From Chimonanthus salicifolius (taxonomy: Eukaryota; Streptophyta; Magnoliopsida; Laurales; Calycanthaceae), in the NCBI GenBank assembly GCA_013350335.1, contig CM023536.1, positions 12,777,520 to 12,841,519 of the forward strand: a stretch of 64,000 bases of DNA. Reading direction: 5' to 3'. The translations under genes and the position numbers were made by a program. Positions within the stretch are counted from its first letter, which is position 1; each line of letters opens with the position of its first letter. Of this stretch, positions 1 through 9,317 are shown one piece after another. The notes under the pieces are model-generated. The model saw only the letters and a program-made list of their open reading frames with translations, was not told the origin of the DNA and ran no database searches.

Positions 1-27
1 TTAACAAAGAAAATTGATGCCTTAGCA

Positions 28-699
28 ATGACCCAGGCGATGAAACCAACATTAGGAATGAATGCAGAGGTTTGCGCGATGTGTTCTAATTTAGGACACA
101 CTGCCCAAAACTGTCCTTCCTTTGGACCTAACACTGAGTGCTCAACCGAACAGGCCAATGCACTCAATAATTTTGGAGGACAGCAAGGAACCCCTTTCTC
201 TGCCACATATAATCCTAACTGGCAGAATCATCCCAATTTTTCTTGGCGCCAGAACCAACCTCCTGTAGGTCAAGGACCACCTCAATATCAAGGGTCCCCT
301 CAATATCAAGGACCACCTCAATATCAAGGGCCCCCTCAATATCAAGGTCCACCATATCAAAATCCACCATACCAACCACCTCAGAACCAACCATTCCATC
401 AATCTCAAAATCATCCAGCCCAGTCAAATCAGTCTTATCAATCCAATCCAGCTCAGTCAAATCAGTCTTATCAATCTGGTCCATCTCAACAACGTAAGCC
501 CTCTCTCGAGGATACGTTGCAACAGTTCATGCAGTCTACTCAACAGGCTATGCACAAGCTGGAGACACAGCTTGGGCAATTAGCCACTGTAATAGGAGAT
601 AAGGAGAAAGGTAGATTTCCCAGTCAGCCTATCCCAAACCCCAAGGGCCAGAATGAAGTTTCATCGTCCAATCCAGAAGACGTACCAAGACTGATTTAA
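28..699 (+). CDS. Retrotransposon Gag C-terminal part (partial)
   Basis: This is the C-terminal part of a Ty3-type Gag, the nucleocapsid precursor that packages element RNA. The frame is open from the window edge, so the first ATG at 28 is probably internal. Residues 16-29 form a CCHC zinc knuckle (CAMCSNLGHTAQNC, spacing C-x2-C-x4-H-x4-C). Residues 85-112 are a tandem run of QYQGPP-type hexapeptides, followed by Pro/Gln/Ser-rich sequence with two NPAQSNQSYQS-like repeats. A short helical segment with LEDTLQQFMQST and METQLGQLA-like heptads (about 160-190) closes the protein. Low-complexity Gag tails of this kind are typical of Athila/Tat-like elements. The stop at 699 is followed by non-coding DNA instead of pol. 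Confidence 0.8.
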   Translation: MTQAMKPTLGMNAEVCAMCSNLGHTAQNCPSFGPNTECSTEQANALNNFGGQQGTPFSATYNPNWQNHPNFSWRQNQPPVGQGPPQYQGSPQYQGPPQYQGPPQYQGPPYQNPPYQPPQNQPFHQSQNHPAQSNQSYQSNPAQSNQSYQSGPSQQRKPSLEDTLQQFMQSTQQAMHKLETQLGQLATVIGDKEKGRFPSQPIPNPKGQNEVSSSNPEDVPRLI

Positions 700-1115
700 G
701 GACTCATACCCATTCACTCACCTACCCATCTTCAGTATTTCCATTACCCAAACCCACATATCCATCTGTCTATGTCTGAGTCAGTCTGAATCTTCAGTGT
801 CTAGTTTAGGTTTTCATTGAGTCAGGATAGGATTTTTATTTGGTCCTTTTTGCACCTCATGCATTCCTAGGTATGTCCAAACCCGATTGTTCGTTTTCTA
901 AAAAATTTCTCTTTTTCACCTGGCCAGTGTCAATTAGAGAACATTGAGGACAATGTTCAATTTAAGTTTGGAGGTACTGAGGGTCATCAATTAAAAAAAA
1001 AAAAAAATTTGAAATTTTTTTTTAAAAAAAAAAAAAAAAAAAAATTAAAAATTGAAAAAATCATCATCTGTTTTGTCTTTGTGACCAGCAGACGTTAAAG
1101 AACTGGATAGGAGTC
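700..1115 (+). other. Post-gag non-coding region of the retrotransposon
   Basis: No gene is seen. It contains the purine tract AATTTAAGTTTGGAGG at about 959-974 after an ATTGAGGACAATG string, then long A and T homopolymers (992-1044). It resembles the region that precedes the 3' end in Athila-like elements. Confidence 0.5.
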
Positions 1116-1547
1116 ATGCACGTAGACGGTCGAGTTTTTGTCTTCGCTTTGTGTCTGTCTAGAACACAAGTTCCCCCAGACTTGTGTAGGAAAATCACGG
1201 CCTTAGCTATGAGGGTGAGGAAGCTGGAAATCCAAGAGGAGCAACCCAGACCTCTTTGTGGTCGAAGCACTCTGGCTGCAAAGAGGAAAGCTAAGAGGCT
1301 AGGAATCTGTCACAAATGTGGACGTGTGAATTGTAATGGGAAAATATCTGAACAAGGAGTTCGCTGTGTGACAGCAGCAAAACATAGACCTATTAGTGAA
1401 AATAGACAGATTTATTTGGACCTAGTCAAAGGTAGAGTAAGTCCGGAAAGACTGAGACTCCTTGATATTCAAAGAACTGTTGATTTTCGCTTAGGGGACT
1501 ATAAACGTCTTGACAATCTGACGTTAAACGAGTCAAAATTTTCTTAG
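1116..1547 (+). CDS. Cysteine-rich basic ORF resembling flexivirus nucleic-acid-binding protein
   Basis: This is a 143-residue frame inside the retrotransposon, downstream of gag. Residues 49-63 (GRSTLAAKRKAKRLG) are a strongly basic block, followed at once by C65-x2-C68-x4-C73-x10-C84. The N-terminus carries a hydrophobic stretch and VPPDLCRKI. A basic block running straight into a CxxC finger, behind a short hydrophobic N-terminus, is the architecture of the 3'-terminal cysteine-rich nucleic-acid-binding proteins (11-16 kDa) of carlaviruses and related Betaflexiviridae. No known retrotransposon ORF comes to mind that fits as well. The family assignment is pattern recognition, not a search. 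Alternatives are an element-specific accessory ORF or a chance frame. Residues beyond about 90 overlap a DNA direct repeat (1431-1677). Confidence 0.4.
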   Translation: MHVDGRVFVFALCLSRTQVPPDLCRKITALAMRVRKLEIQEEQPRPLCGRSTLAAKRKAKRLGICHKCGRVNCNGKISEQGVRCVTAAKHRPISENRQIYLDLVKGRVSPERLRLLDIQRTVDFRLGDYKRLDNLTLNESKFS

Positions 1548-1677
1548 GCAGAGAAAGACAAACTTAATCTTTTAAGGGTAGAGTAGGCAAAAGCTGAGAC
1601 ACCTTGGTACTCAAAAAGAATGTCAATTGAGGTCTAAGATAATCATGCGTCTCGACAATCTGACGTAAAAAGAGTCA
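1431..1677 (+). repeat. Diverged direct repeat of about 100 bp
   Basis: Unit 1 (1431-1535) and unit 2 (1577-1677) both begin GGTAGAGTA, share a middle part (CTGAGAC then CCTTG then ATTCAAAG/ACTCAAAA) and end in GACAATCTGACGT plus GAGTCA. Unit 1 is within the cysteine-rich frame and unit 2 follows its stop. Confidence 0.65.
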
Positions 1678-2636
1678 TAGAATAATTTTTTAGCATTAAT
1701 ACGTAAATAAAAATCTTTATATCATACTTTTCCGGAAAGACTTTTATAGGATTTATGCTCGGAAGTCCATGTACACAGTCATATTAATGTTAGTCTGAAA
1801 AAGAAAAATTTTCATGAGTCAAGTGATCACCAGAGGAATACTAGTGGAGACTTAAACCCAGTGAGTTTTAGAGCCATTCTGTCCTTCTGAGGGTTATAAG
1901 TAAATCCTTATTTCTTTGATAAGCGCATCGAGTCGTTGAGTGATCTCATTATCATTGTTTTGGTCATATTACTAAGAACGCCATTAAAATTGAGTTATTA
2001 CACCTGAAATTTTTCTGAATGTATTCAAAATAAAGAAATCATCTTATGAAGCTTAGGATAGGATGTAGGCCATTTTTGGACCGTTTGAGCCTTCAAGCCC
2101 ACCTACTTTGGTCATTCCATCTTGATAGTTCCCTATTTGAGCCTAATATAACCTCTTTTATTGCTTAGCCATATCTTCCATACCTAACTCCGGATATGGA
2201 GTTTGAGCCAAAATTTTATCCATTACCTATTATCATATGAGAAAAGGTTAGGGAAGATTTTGGGATAAAATTCAATGAGAAAAATGAAAATAAAAGAGAA
2301 AGCAAGATGGGAACATCCACACATCAAAGAGGGATGTTGAAAAAGAAAAGAGGTCTCTTAAAAAAAATATATATATATATATTTGCTGAAAAAAATAAAA
2401 TAAAAAAAAAAAAAAAAAAAAATTGATGATGTTTGTGGGTATCATCACTGGAAACCCTCACGAGACTATAACTCGTCCACTAGGGGTAACCTAGGGGTTT
2501 AAAGGCTTGTTGCATACGCTAAATGCAATCGAGAGAGCCAGCGAAAGTGGTGTCATTTAGGATTTTTAATTTCCCATTTTAGTTTTTAGTTTTTAGTTTT
2601 GCTCGAGGACTAGCAAAATCTAAGTTTGGGGGTATT
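1548..2636 (+). other. Non-coding internal region of the retrotransposon
   Basis: No open frame of note. It has an (AT)n run and A tract at about 2366-2421, then the polypurine tract that primes plus-strand synthesis (about 2622-2632) directly before the LTR. Confidence 0.6.
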
Positions 2637-5136
2637 TGATGAACACTGTAAAATTACAATTTTACCCTTTAATATTAGATTAATTAGTCCTTATTTTATA
2701 AATATTAGATATATTTAGGGTTGTTTTTAGTTTTTATAGTTTATTTTGAGAAATATGAAAAAAGAAAAGAAAATAAAAATAAAAATGATAAAAAGTCAAA
2801 AATACGGTCGACGTCAATTTGAAAATGGTCAGGTCAAGTTGGTTAAACTAGTGGGGTTTTCAGAACCAACCTTCTACACTCAGATTTATATTTAAATTTT
2901 ATTATCCAAATTTTGAGTGAAAATTGAGTCTCATTTATCGTCGATCGGGGTGTCCAATGCCTAAGATCAGAAAGAACCATTTCGATTTCTTTTCTTTTCT
3001 TTTTCCATTTCTTTTCTATCCTCGCAGGACTCGTGGAAAAACAAAGTGCAACCAGTTGAAATAGCAGCTGAGATTGCAGAACAGAAGCAGAGCAGAAAGA
3101 GATAAGGAGGCAGCTGAAAAGAGATGACGATGGAGCACAGTGAGAGCGGCAACACACAGTGGAGAACAGCGAGCATCCGGCTGAAGATTGCAGCAGAGGC
3201 AAGAGAGATGGCAGTCCGAGCAAAAGCAGCAAGAGCAGCAGCAGCCGGCTGAACGGCAGCTAGCTAAAGCAGCGATGCACAGCCAGCTGAGATGAAGAAG
3301 GGCAGCAGCAAAGACAGGGAAGACAGCATCGAGCAGAGAGGCTTGTGAGCAACTGGACGTACACAGCAGGCAAGAGCAGCCAGCTGAACGGCAGCTAACT
3401 GAACCGGGCAGCCATCTGAGAGGAATGGCGGCCAAAAAGAGAAAGAAGACTGCAGCAGTTGACAGCAGTAGCAGCCGAGTAGAGATAGAGCAGTACCGAT
3501 TGCACTAAAGCAACCAGCCAGCTGAGACGAAATGAAGGAAGAAAGCACCAAGGTTCCGCCCGAGCAGCAGTCCGAGAAGAGGCACGATCAAAGCAGAGGA
3601 GGCAGCTGAGAAGGAGAAGCAGAACAGCAGCCAGCACCCTCTTCCATGAGGCGGCAGAGTTCTACAAGTAAAAAAAGAGAAGACAGATTGCAGGGATCGT
3701 ATGGCAGCCAGCTAAGAAGCAGAGAGTGCAATGCAGAGATGCCGTGTAGCTGGGTTCCTTGAAGATAGATAAAGATAAGGCAGCTGAGCCGTAAACCAGC
3801 TGCCATGTAGCAGCTTGTTTCAAATTAAAAACTCAAAAAGGAAGATAAAGATAAGAAAGAAGAGGATAGAAAGCAGAGATGAAGCACAGATTTGAAATGA
3901 TAAGAAGATAAAGGATAAGCAACAGCCAAGCACCGCATGTCGTGTAGGAACTAGGAGTTATCCAATCAGCTTTGAATTTGAAAAGAAAGGATAAAATTTG
4001 GAGATAGCGCTGCTGGATAGAGCTGAGAAGGAAGAGATAAGAAAGAGATAAGGTACATCAGAGGGTTGCAGCCTTAGGACTCTACAGGGTCTTTTGAAGA
4101 AGATAAAGGATAAGGAAGATAAGAGATAAAGCAAGGATTTGAAAAAAAAAAAGCTGCAGCTGAACCGATAGAAGTTGGAGTTTGAATTTGAAAAAATAAA
4201 GCAGAAAGGAAAGAAAGAAGAGGGTTAGCCGATCCTTATATCCCGGCTGAGTTTGAAGGACCCCTATCTTATCCCTTTTCTCCTATAAATTCAAGGCTTC
4301 GGGTCAGTTGAAGGTTGAACCGGGCAAGAAATTGAAGGCTGAAGTTGGACGACAAAAGACAGGAGAAAAATAGATAATTTTCTTGTAAGTTATTTTATTT
4401 TTATTTTTATCTTTATGTCAAATCCAAAAGAGAATTGTAATTTATTTCTGAATTTTTAAATAAAATTCATGGCGGTTTGTTTAGATGTATGATATTCCCA
4501 ATTGTTAAATATTAAATAATGATGGTTTTCAATTTAATTTTAATTCTTTTTAAGAACTTCATGAAACAAATTAATTTGAGGATTTTTCAATGAAAAGTGG
4601 AACCCCTTTTAGGATCAGTGGGACTTGCCGTCTCTCCAGTCTAAGGTTCTGATTAAGAACGGTTGTTTTAGAATTGGGGAAACACAAGTTTAAAACCCGC
4701 TCAAGCCTAAGGCTTGATTTGAAATATCCCGATTTAATTATTATTTTAATTAGAATTTTATTAAATAAGAAACTTGAATTATGTTTAATAATTCTAGAAT
4801 ATTTCATAGTCTAGGCCATGTTTTTGTTTTTAAATCGAATAACATGGTACTTCGAATGCTTGACCCGATTCCATTGTAGATTATGTAAAAAAAAATTTAT
4901 TTTTGATTTATTTTTCTTTTTTCTCAAAAATTCATTAAACGATTCATTGTTTTAAATTAAGATTATAACTAAATGTTTTAGAAAATTATTTTCTTAAATC
5001 ACATCATTTTTAAATAGTGCGATTTTTTTTATTTCGTACATATATTTTGTAGATTTCCCTTGGGTACGACCTCGCACTCATACTCTATACTATAAATCGG
5101 TTCGTACGCTTGCGAGTAATTTAAAATTTCACATCA
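2637..5136 (+). repeat. 3' LTR, about 2.5 kb
   Basis: The LTR starts with TGATGAACACTG just after the polypurine tract and ends TTTCACATCA. Before the end there is a short stem-loop-like GC-richer string (about 5060-5115). The 3030-3830 stretch is a purine-rich region dense in GCAGC and CAGCTG. It makes long Ser/Leu/Cys-rich frames on the minus strand that look like composition artefacts. The partner LTR is not in the window, so the ends rest on TG/CA and the polypurine tract. Confidence 0.65.
4284..4290 (+). promoter_or_regulatory. Probable LTR TATA box
   Basis: TATAAAT within TTTTCTCCTATAAATTCAAG, about 1.65 kb into the LTR and the only well-placed TATA box in sense orientation. It would drive element transcription from roughly 4315. 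Inferred from the motif only. Confidence 0.4.
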
Positions 5137-5748
5137 AGCATGATTTTGATATGAGTATCATGCGTTGTTTTTAGTACTATGAGATGTTTTGCAGTTTTGA
5201 TATGATGTACTTATCTTGATTTTTATACTATTCCTATGTGTACCATAACCCTACTTGGAATTCCTACTGGGCGAGTTGACTAACGCCCTACTTCTACCCT
5301 ATAGATGATGGAACAGGGAATCACAAAGACATGGGACATGAAGGTAGCCAAGCGTAGGAGCTTGGGTAGATTTATGTTTATGTTATTTATGTTGATTTTG
5401 GAAGATGTATTTGGAGGACTGTTATTTTAGATTGTAATAACTTAGATTTATTTTGCTATGGTTTGATGATAATTGAGTTTCAGTTAATTATATGGTGATT
5501 AGCTTCCTTGTTTAAAGATGTCATGTATATGAATGATAATTACTTCATATGTTATTTCCGCAAGTAATCTTAAGCGTGTGAAATGTTTCAGTGGACTTAA
5601 GCCACGCACACGTATTGGTAGACAGTTAAGTGTCAGGTTTTGGAAACTCGGACTTGACTCACGTCGTGACGTTCCCACTCTCTCTCACTCATTTAAAAAA
5701 AAAAATATACTCTGATTTTTTACGAGTGAAAAAGGTCTGGGTGTTACA
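5137..5748 (+). mobile_element. Tail of a second, outer LTR element (Tekay/Del-like)
   Basis: After the inner LTR ends there is about 610 bp ending GGTCTGGGTGTTACA. This is the kind of end seen in Tekay/Del Ty3 LTRs. Directly after it, callose synthase intron sequence begins (GTTGGTGTAATAATCC at 5749). The same intron is uninterrupted at 29681 and 51178, which defines the element edge to the base. The inner element therefore sits inside this one. The left half is outside the window. Confidence 0.65.
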
Positions 5749-6108
5749 GTTGGTGTAATAATCCTTTCAACCAATACATCAACACACATTTATTGTTTGA
5801 TTTTGAAGAAAAAGTGAGGTTCATGGAGGTTAAGGTATATTTTGTAGGATATGGGATTTCGCTAGCTCCTCATGTTATGAGAAACACCAATAAGGAACCA
5901 GACTCATAGGCAGAACAAGGAGTCCAAAGGGATCACATGTTATTTATGGTTATTTAGGTGTTGTTTTTTTTGGAGTTCTTATAGCATATGTTCCTTTCCT
6001 TGCATTTTTTTCTTCTCTTAACACATTTTTTGCTACTTTGCAACTGAAAATTCATTGTCAGGAATTCAGTTCAGACAAAAGGAAAAAATTGCAGTAACTA
6101 AAAAGTAC

Positions 6109-7542
6109 CTGGAACATCAGTATATAAAAGGTCCATAAATGATCAAAACTTCGGAAGATATGCCAAAATGTTCTGGTCTCAACAAAATTCATTTTGCCAG
6201 TGTTTTTCTCAGAACTTCTGCGAGATGAATGTTTTGCCTGCACCAGTCAATTTTTTCAGTGGATATTTCATATACATATGCCTATGCCAGTCAGATTTTT
6301 ATATGACAGTTCCATTGTATAATCAATAATAGACCTGAGCCACTAGCCTCCCATCACATGTTGATTTGAAGAAATCACCATCGTGGCACATTGGCCAGCC
6401 CAAGGAAAAACAATCAGCTGACCTGAAAGGTAAGTAGCAGATTTCAGAATTGACATAGATGAACCATTGTACAAAGCTTTGAGCGTAATCTTTGACTGAA
6501 CCAAATTCCTTACAGACCAGAAATATTCATTCAGATCATCGTAATTACACCAGGATGAATGAGGAGCTTTCCCATTTCTGTTTTTTCTTGCCTCCTGGAA
6601 TATTAACACCATAACTTAATTCTCTACATTATATTAAAAAGACAAAAGTACAATAATAACTTTCTAAGAAAAGATGCTTTAACAGAAACTTACTCTCTCA
6701 ATTACACGATACAATGGGGTTATTTCCTTTTTCAGAAAAGCTTCATCTTCTCCACCATATGAAGGTTTGATTTTTTCTCCAGTCACAATGCTGACATTTC
6801 CAGCTAACAGACCGTGAAGCTCATATGCCATCTGAAAGCATATGAGATTTCACTACTGATAGATGGTAAAAAAACATACTTCTTTACTTGAAAAAAAAAA
6901 ACTATGCTAAGTAAACAGAGACAATAAAAACCCTCAAAAATAAATGACAACAGCATTAACATTATGAAAAATGTAGTATAGGCATTCTGGCATAAAGCGC
7001 ATATTTGCAGCTTCACCCCAAATTCAAATGATTGTCTCTCTGCATAATCATAGAGATACCACATGAAGAGGTCAAATAACAAACTTGAATTTCAAACACC
7101 CTCGCCTTAAATTCAAATGATTTATAATTGTCACCACTTCAGAAAAGGAACATGAGATCATTTATTAAACAAACTAGAATCATCATCATTTCAACATTGG
7201 GTCCTATGGAAATCCAACAGACCTGAAATCCAAACATAGCCCATAACCAATCAAGAAGATCCAAGTAGTAGGCCAATTCAAGCCACGAGTGTTTGACAGA
7301 GCTTCTACAGCTGCTTTTATCTGGTGGAACAATAAAACATGACTTTATGCATTAGCAATACAACCTGAAAACAATGACAGGCCATCTACAACTGATAATT
7401 AGCAATGGCTTAAGACAAGTCTTGGCAAGACCTCCTCGAGTTGCATGATAGACTGTGAAGCTCCAGCTGCATCCAAGGGAAGAATGTTGTATGGAGTATA
7501 GTTTTCCTTCTTTTCTTCGACATCTTTAGCTGCTGCAATAAT
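6109..7542 (-). pseudogene. CALS10: Callose synthase (CALS9/10 type) fragment A
   Basis: Callose synthases are large plasma-membrane enzymes that make beta-1,3-glucan. This block has exons from the N-terminal cytosolic half. In gene order (right to left) they are: 7432-7542 (PYNILPLDAAGASQSIMQLEE), 7223-7320 (AAVEALSNTRGLNWP then LDLLDWLWAMFGFQ), 6961-7039 (fused piece with FMPECLYYIFHN), 6694-6831 (MAYELHGLLAGNVSIVTGEK), 6518-6594 (NYDDLNEYFW), 6335-6422 (DCFSLGWPM, DGDFFKST) and 6109-6237 (NFVETRTFWHIFRSFD). GT and AG flank the exons and phases agree. The 7223-7320 exon has lost 31 bp, giving a frameshift. The 6961-7039 exon is an internal-deletion fusion that drops one and a half exons. 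The retrotransposon at 5748 cuts the gene in the next intron. It is broken here. CALS10 versus CALS9 is a judgement from memory of the families. Confidence 0.85.
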
Positions 7543-7683
7543 CTGCTCAAGGTAAATCACCCAGAAGCTTCAGAAATCGACGACAGTTCACAAGAACATG
7601 GATGACAATAATGTGAACACAGGAAGCAAGACAATGAGATCAAAACCATCTAATTGGCAAGAAGAAAAAGAAAGAAATAGGAG

Positions 7684-7731
7684 CCTCTGCTGCTCAAAAG
7701 TAGTAGGCCAATTCAAGCCACGAGTGTTTGA
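7684..7731 (-). pseudogene. Duplicated scrap of callose synthase exon
   Basis: 48 bp matching the same exon as 7223-7320. It includes 17 bp (CCTCTGCTGCTCAAAAG) that the main exon has lost in this unit. It lies immediately beside the foldback element and recurs in the same place in unit 2 (about 30702-30749). Confidence 0.6.
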
Positions 7732-8506
7732 CAATGGTCTATAATGCTGAAAGATGCAGAGAGCCCAACTATACCATTGCTGGTTGAGGTAAAAAAGATG
7801 TTGCTCTTGATCAAGAACTGGATACTAGCCAGTGCACCACATTCCTATCTAAGACCTTAATTTTTAATTGTAAATTTTGACACATCCATCTGGATATATG
7901 CAACTGAATTCAAAGTATTGCCTGTTCTGTCTCCTTTATGGAGTTGTTCAGTTGCAATACATATTTCACAGAGGGAGATGAGCTCAATGAGTCAAATTTA
8001 GCTTTCTAAACATTTCCATTGAATCATTCTAATGGCCAAATTAATGATTTTAAAGGAGAAAGAAAAGCTAAAGAGATTACTATTTGTTCATTTTCTTGGA
8101 TCACTATGAATAGTTGCTATCATAATGTCTGCATTAGGTTACATAACATTGTATAGTGCCCCTAGAGATCAATAAAAGATTTAGTTACAAGTTTCTTTTC
8201 CTCATGCTTGTTTCCATTAATGCTTGTTTCATACTCATAAAGAAAAGAAATGTGGTAAATTTAGTTTATTTTGTTAGTTGATTAAGAATGTTTTGTACTA
8301 TCAGTATAAGGTTTTGTCTTTGGCAATATCAGAGTAATTATATGCGCATTTGTAATTTCAAATGATTTTATAAAAATCTATTGTTTCTGCTATCAAATGA
8401 AGTTAATTTATAGTGAACACAAAGGAAAATGATGATGATGATGATGAACACAACAACCAACTCTTCTTTTAAGTGATTTTTTCTCAAGGCAGCTAGAATG
8501 ACAATT

Positions 8507-8959
8507 AACACAAAAAGAAACTTAGTATTAGGATAGCCTTGACTATAGGAGTGGGTTTTGGGGGATCTAAATTAGTTATCGAATGTGATTCATCTAATGC
8601 CATCAAATGGACCAGGGGAGTGAATCGCCCTCCATGGAGATTAATCATCTTAGCAAGGGAGATTAAGGAACTGGTTAGGGGCCGGGAGATCTATTTTGTG
8701 CATATTAATAGAATGGCCAACGGAGTGGCAGATTTCTTTGTTAAAAATAGGATCGAATGGCCGATTTGTGGTGTTTTCTGCCTTCATGGAGATTAGTTCT
8801 TTTGTTTTTTGTTGGGAGGCTTCAGTGTTTTCTTTGTTTGTTTATTTTTCTCTTGGCCTAATTCTCTTAGGCCTTTGTAAATTCTTCTTGTATTGGCTTG
8901 CTTTTTAATACATTCTCTTCTGTTACCGCTCAAAAAGAAAACACAAAAAGAAACTTAGT
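8507..8959. repeat. 20-bp target-site duplication pair of the LINE
   Basis: Identical 20-mers at 8507-8526 and 8940-8959 bracket the LINE fragment. The length is typical of target-primed reverse transcription. Confidence 0.85.
8527..8939 (+). mobile_element. 5'-truncated LINE with RNase H-like C-terminus
   Basis: The frame at about 8539-8796 encodes VIECDSSNAIKW, WRLIILAREIKEL and FVHINRMANGVADFFVK. This is the last part of the RNase H-like (RVT_3) domain found at the C-terminus of plant LINE polyproteins. A T-rich 3' UTR follows and ends in CTCAAAAAGA. A perfect 20-bp target-site duplication (AACACAAAAAGAAACTTAGT) flanks it at 8507-8526 and 8940-8959, so both ends are known to the base. Only 413 bp were inserted. 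The catalytic N-terminal part is missing. Confidence 0.85.
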
Positions 8960-9317
8960 GAAGTAAGAATGAAGGTTCCCATGATATCTCATATTGCATT
9001 TGTGAGGTAGAGGTAATTTTGGTTCCTCATGTTTGTCTTGTCATCTGTGTACAAGGGATAGCATACCATTTTCATGTCATTATCATGATCTAAATTTATG
9101 TCTTTCCATGGATGTGCTTTTTGAGCAGTTGTACAAAATTCTTGGGAAAAAATCCTGAATGTGGTCTACATCAAAATTTACAATTAAATTAAGGTCTTAG
9201 ATAGGAATGTGGTGCACTGGCTAGTATCCAGTTCTTGATCAAGAGAAACATCTTTTTTCCCTCAACCAACAATGGTATAGTTGGGCTCTCTCCATCTTTT
9301 TGCATTCTAGACCATTG

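Larger units (their letters stand above)
1..5136 (+). mobile_element. 3' part of a gag-only (TR-GAG/Athila-like) LTR retrotransposon
   Basis: The segment has a gag C-terminus with a zinc knuckle (28-699), about 1.9 kb of non-coding DNA, a polypurine tract ending in a G run at 2628-2632 (AAGTTTGGGGG), and then an LTR from TG at 2637 to CA at 5136. No protease, reverse transcriptase, RNase H or integrase frame lies between gag and the LTR, so the element is non-autonomous. A second purine tract at about 950-975, after an ATTGAGGACAATG string, is the layout seen in Athila/Tat-lineage Ty3 elements. The 5' LTR is outside the window. The lineage name is inferred from these short signatures only. 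Confidence 0.75.
7732..9317. mobile_element. Long foldback/TIR transposable element carrying a LINE insertion
   Basis: The left end, CAATGGTCTATAATGC, continues for about 160 bp through TTGATCAAGAACTGGATACT and the GTGCACCACATTCC block. The same sequence returns in inverted orientation at about 9170-9317, ending GCATTCTAGACCATTG. Between the inverted repeats is about 1.25 kb, of which 8527-8939 is a younger LINE fragment. The paralogous element at 30750-31074 has the same ends with almost no interior. No transposase frame is seen, so it is a non-autonomous element. Target-site duplications are not clear. Confidence 0.65.

Noticed and set aside
142..497. Alternative frames over the gag hexapeptide repeats
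   Set aside because: Shadow frames created by the repetitive QYQGPP-coding DNA.
2843..3806. Several overlapping minus-strand Ser/Leu/Cys-rich frames of 70-139 codons
   Set aside because: They mirror a GCAGC-rich stretch of the LTR. No domain is seen and frames overlap in all phases, as expected from composition.
6058..6243. Calling each callose synthase exon an independent small protein gene
   Set aside because: Exon borders, phases and order match one large gene. ATG-started frames here simply extend into introns.
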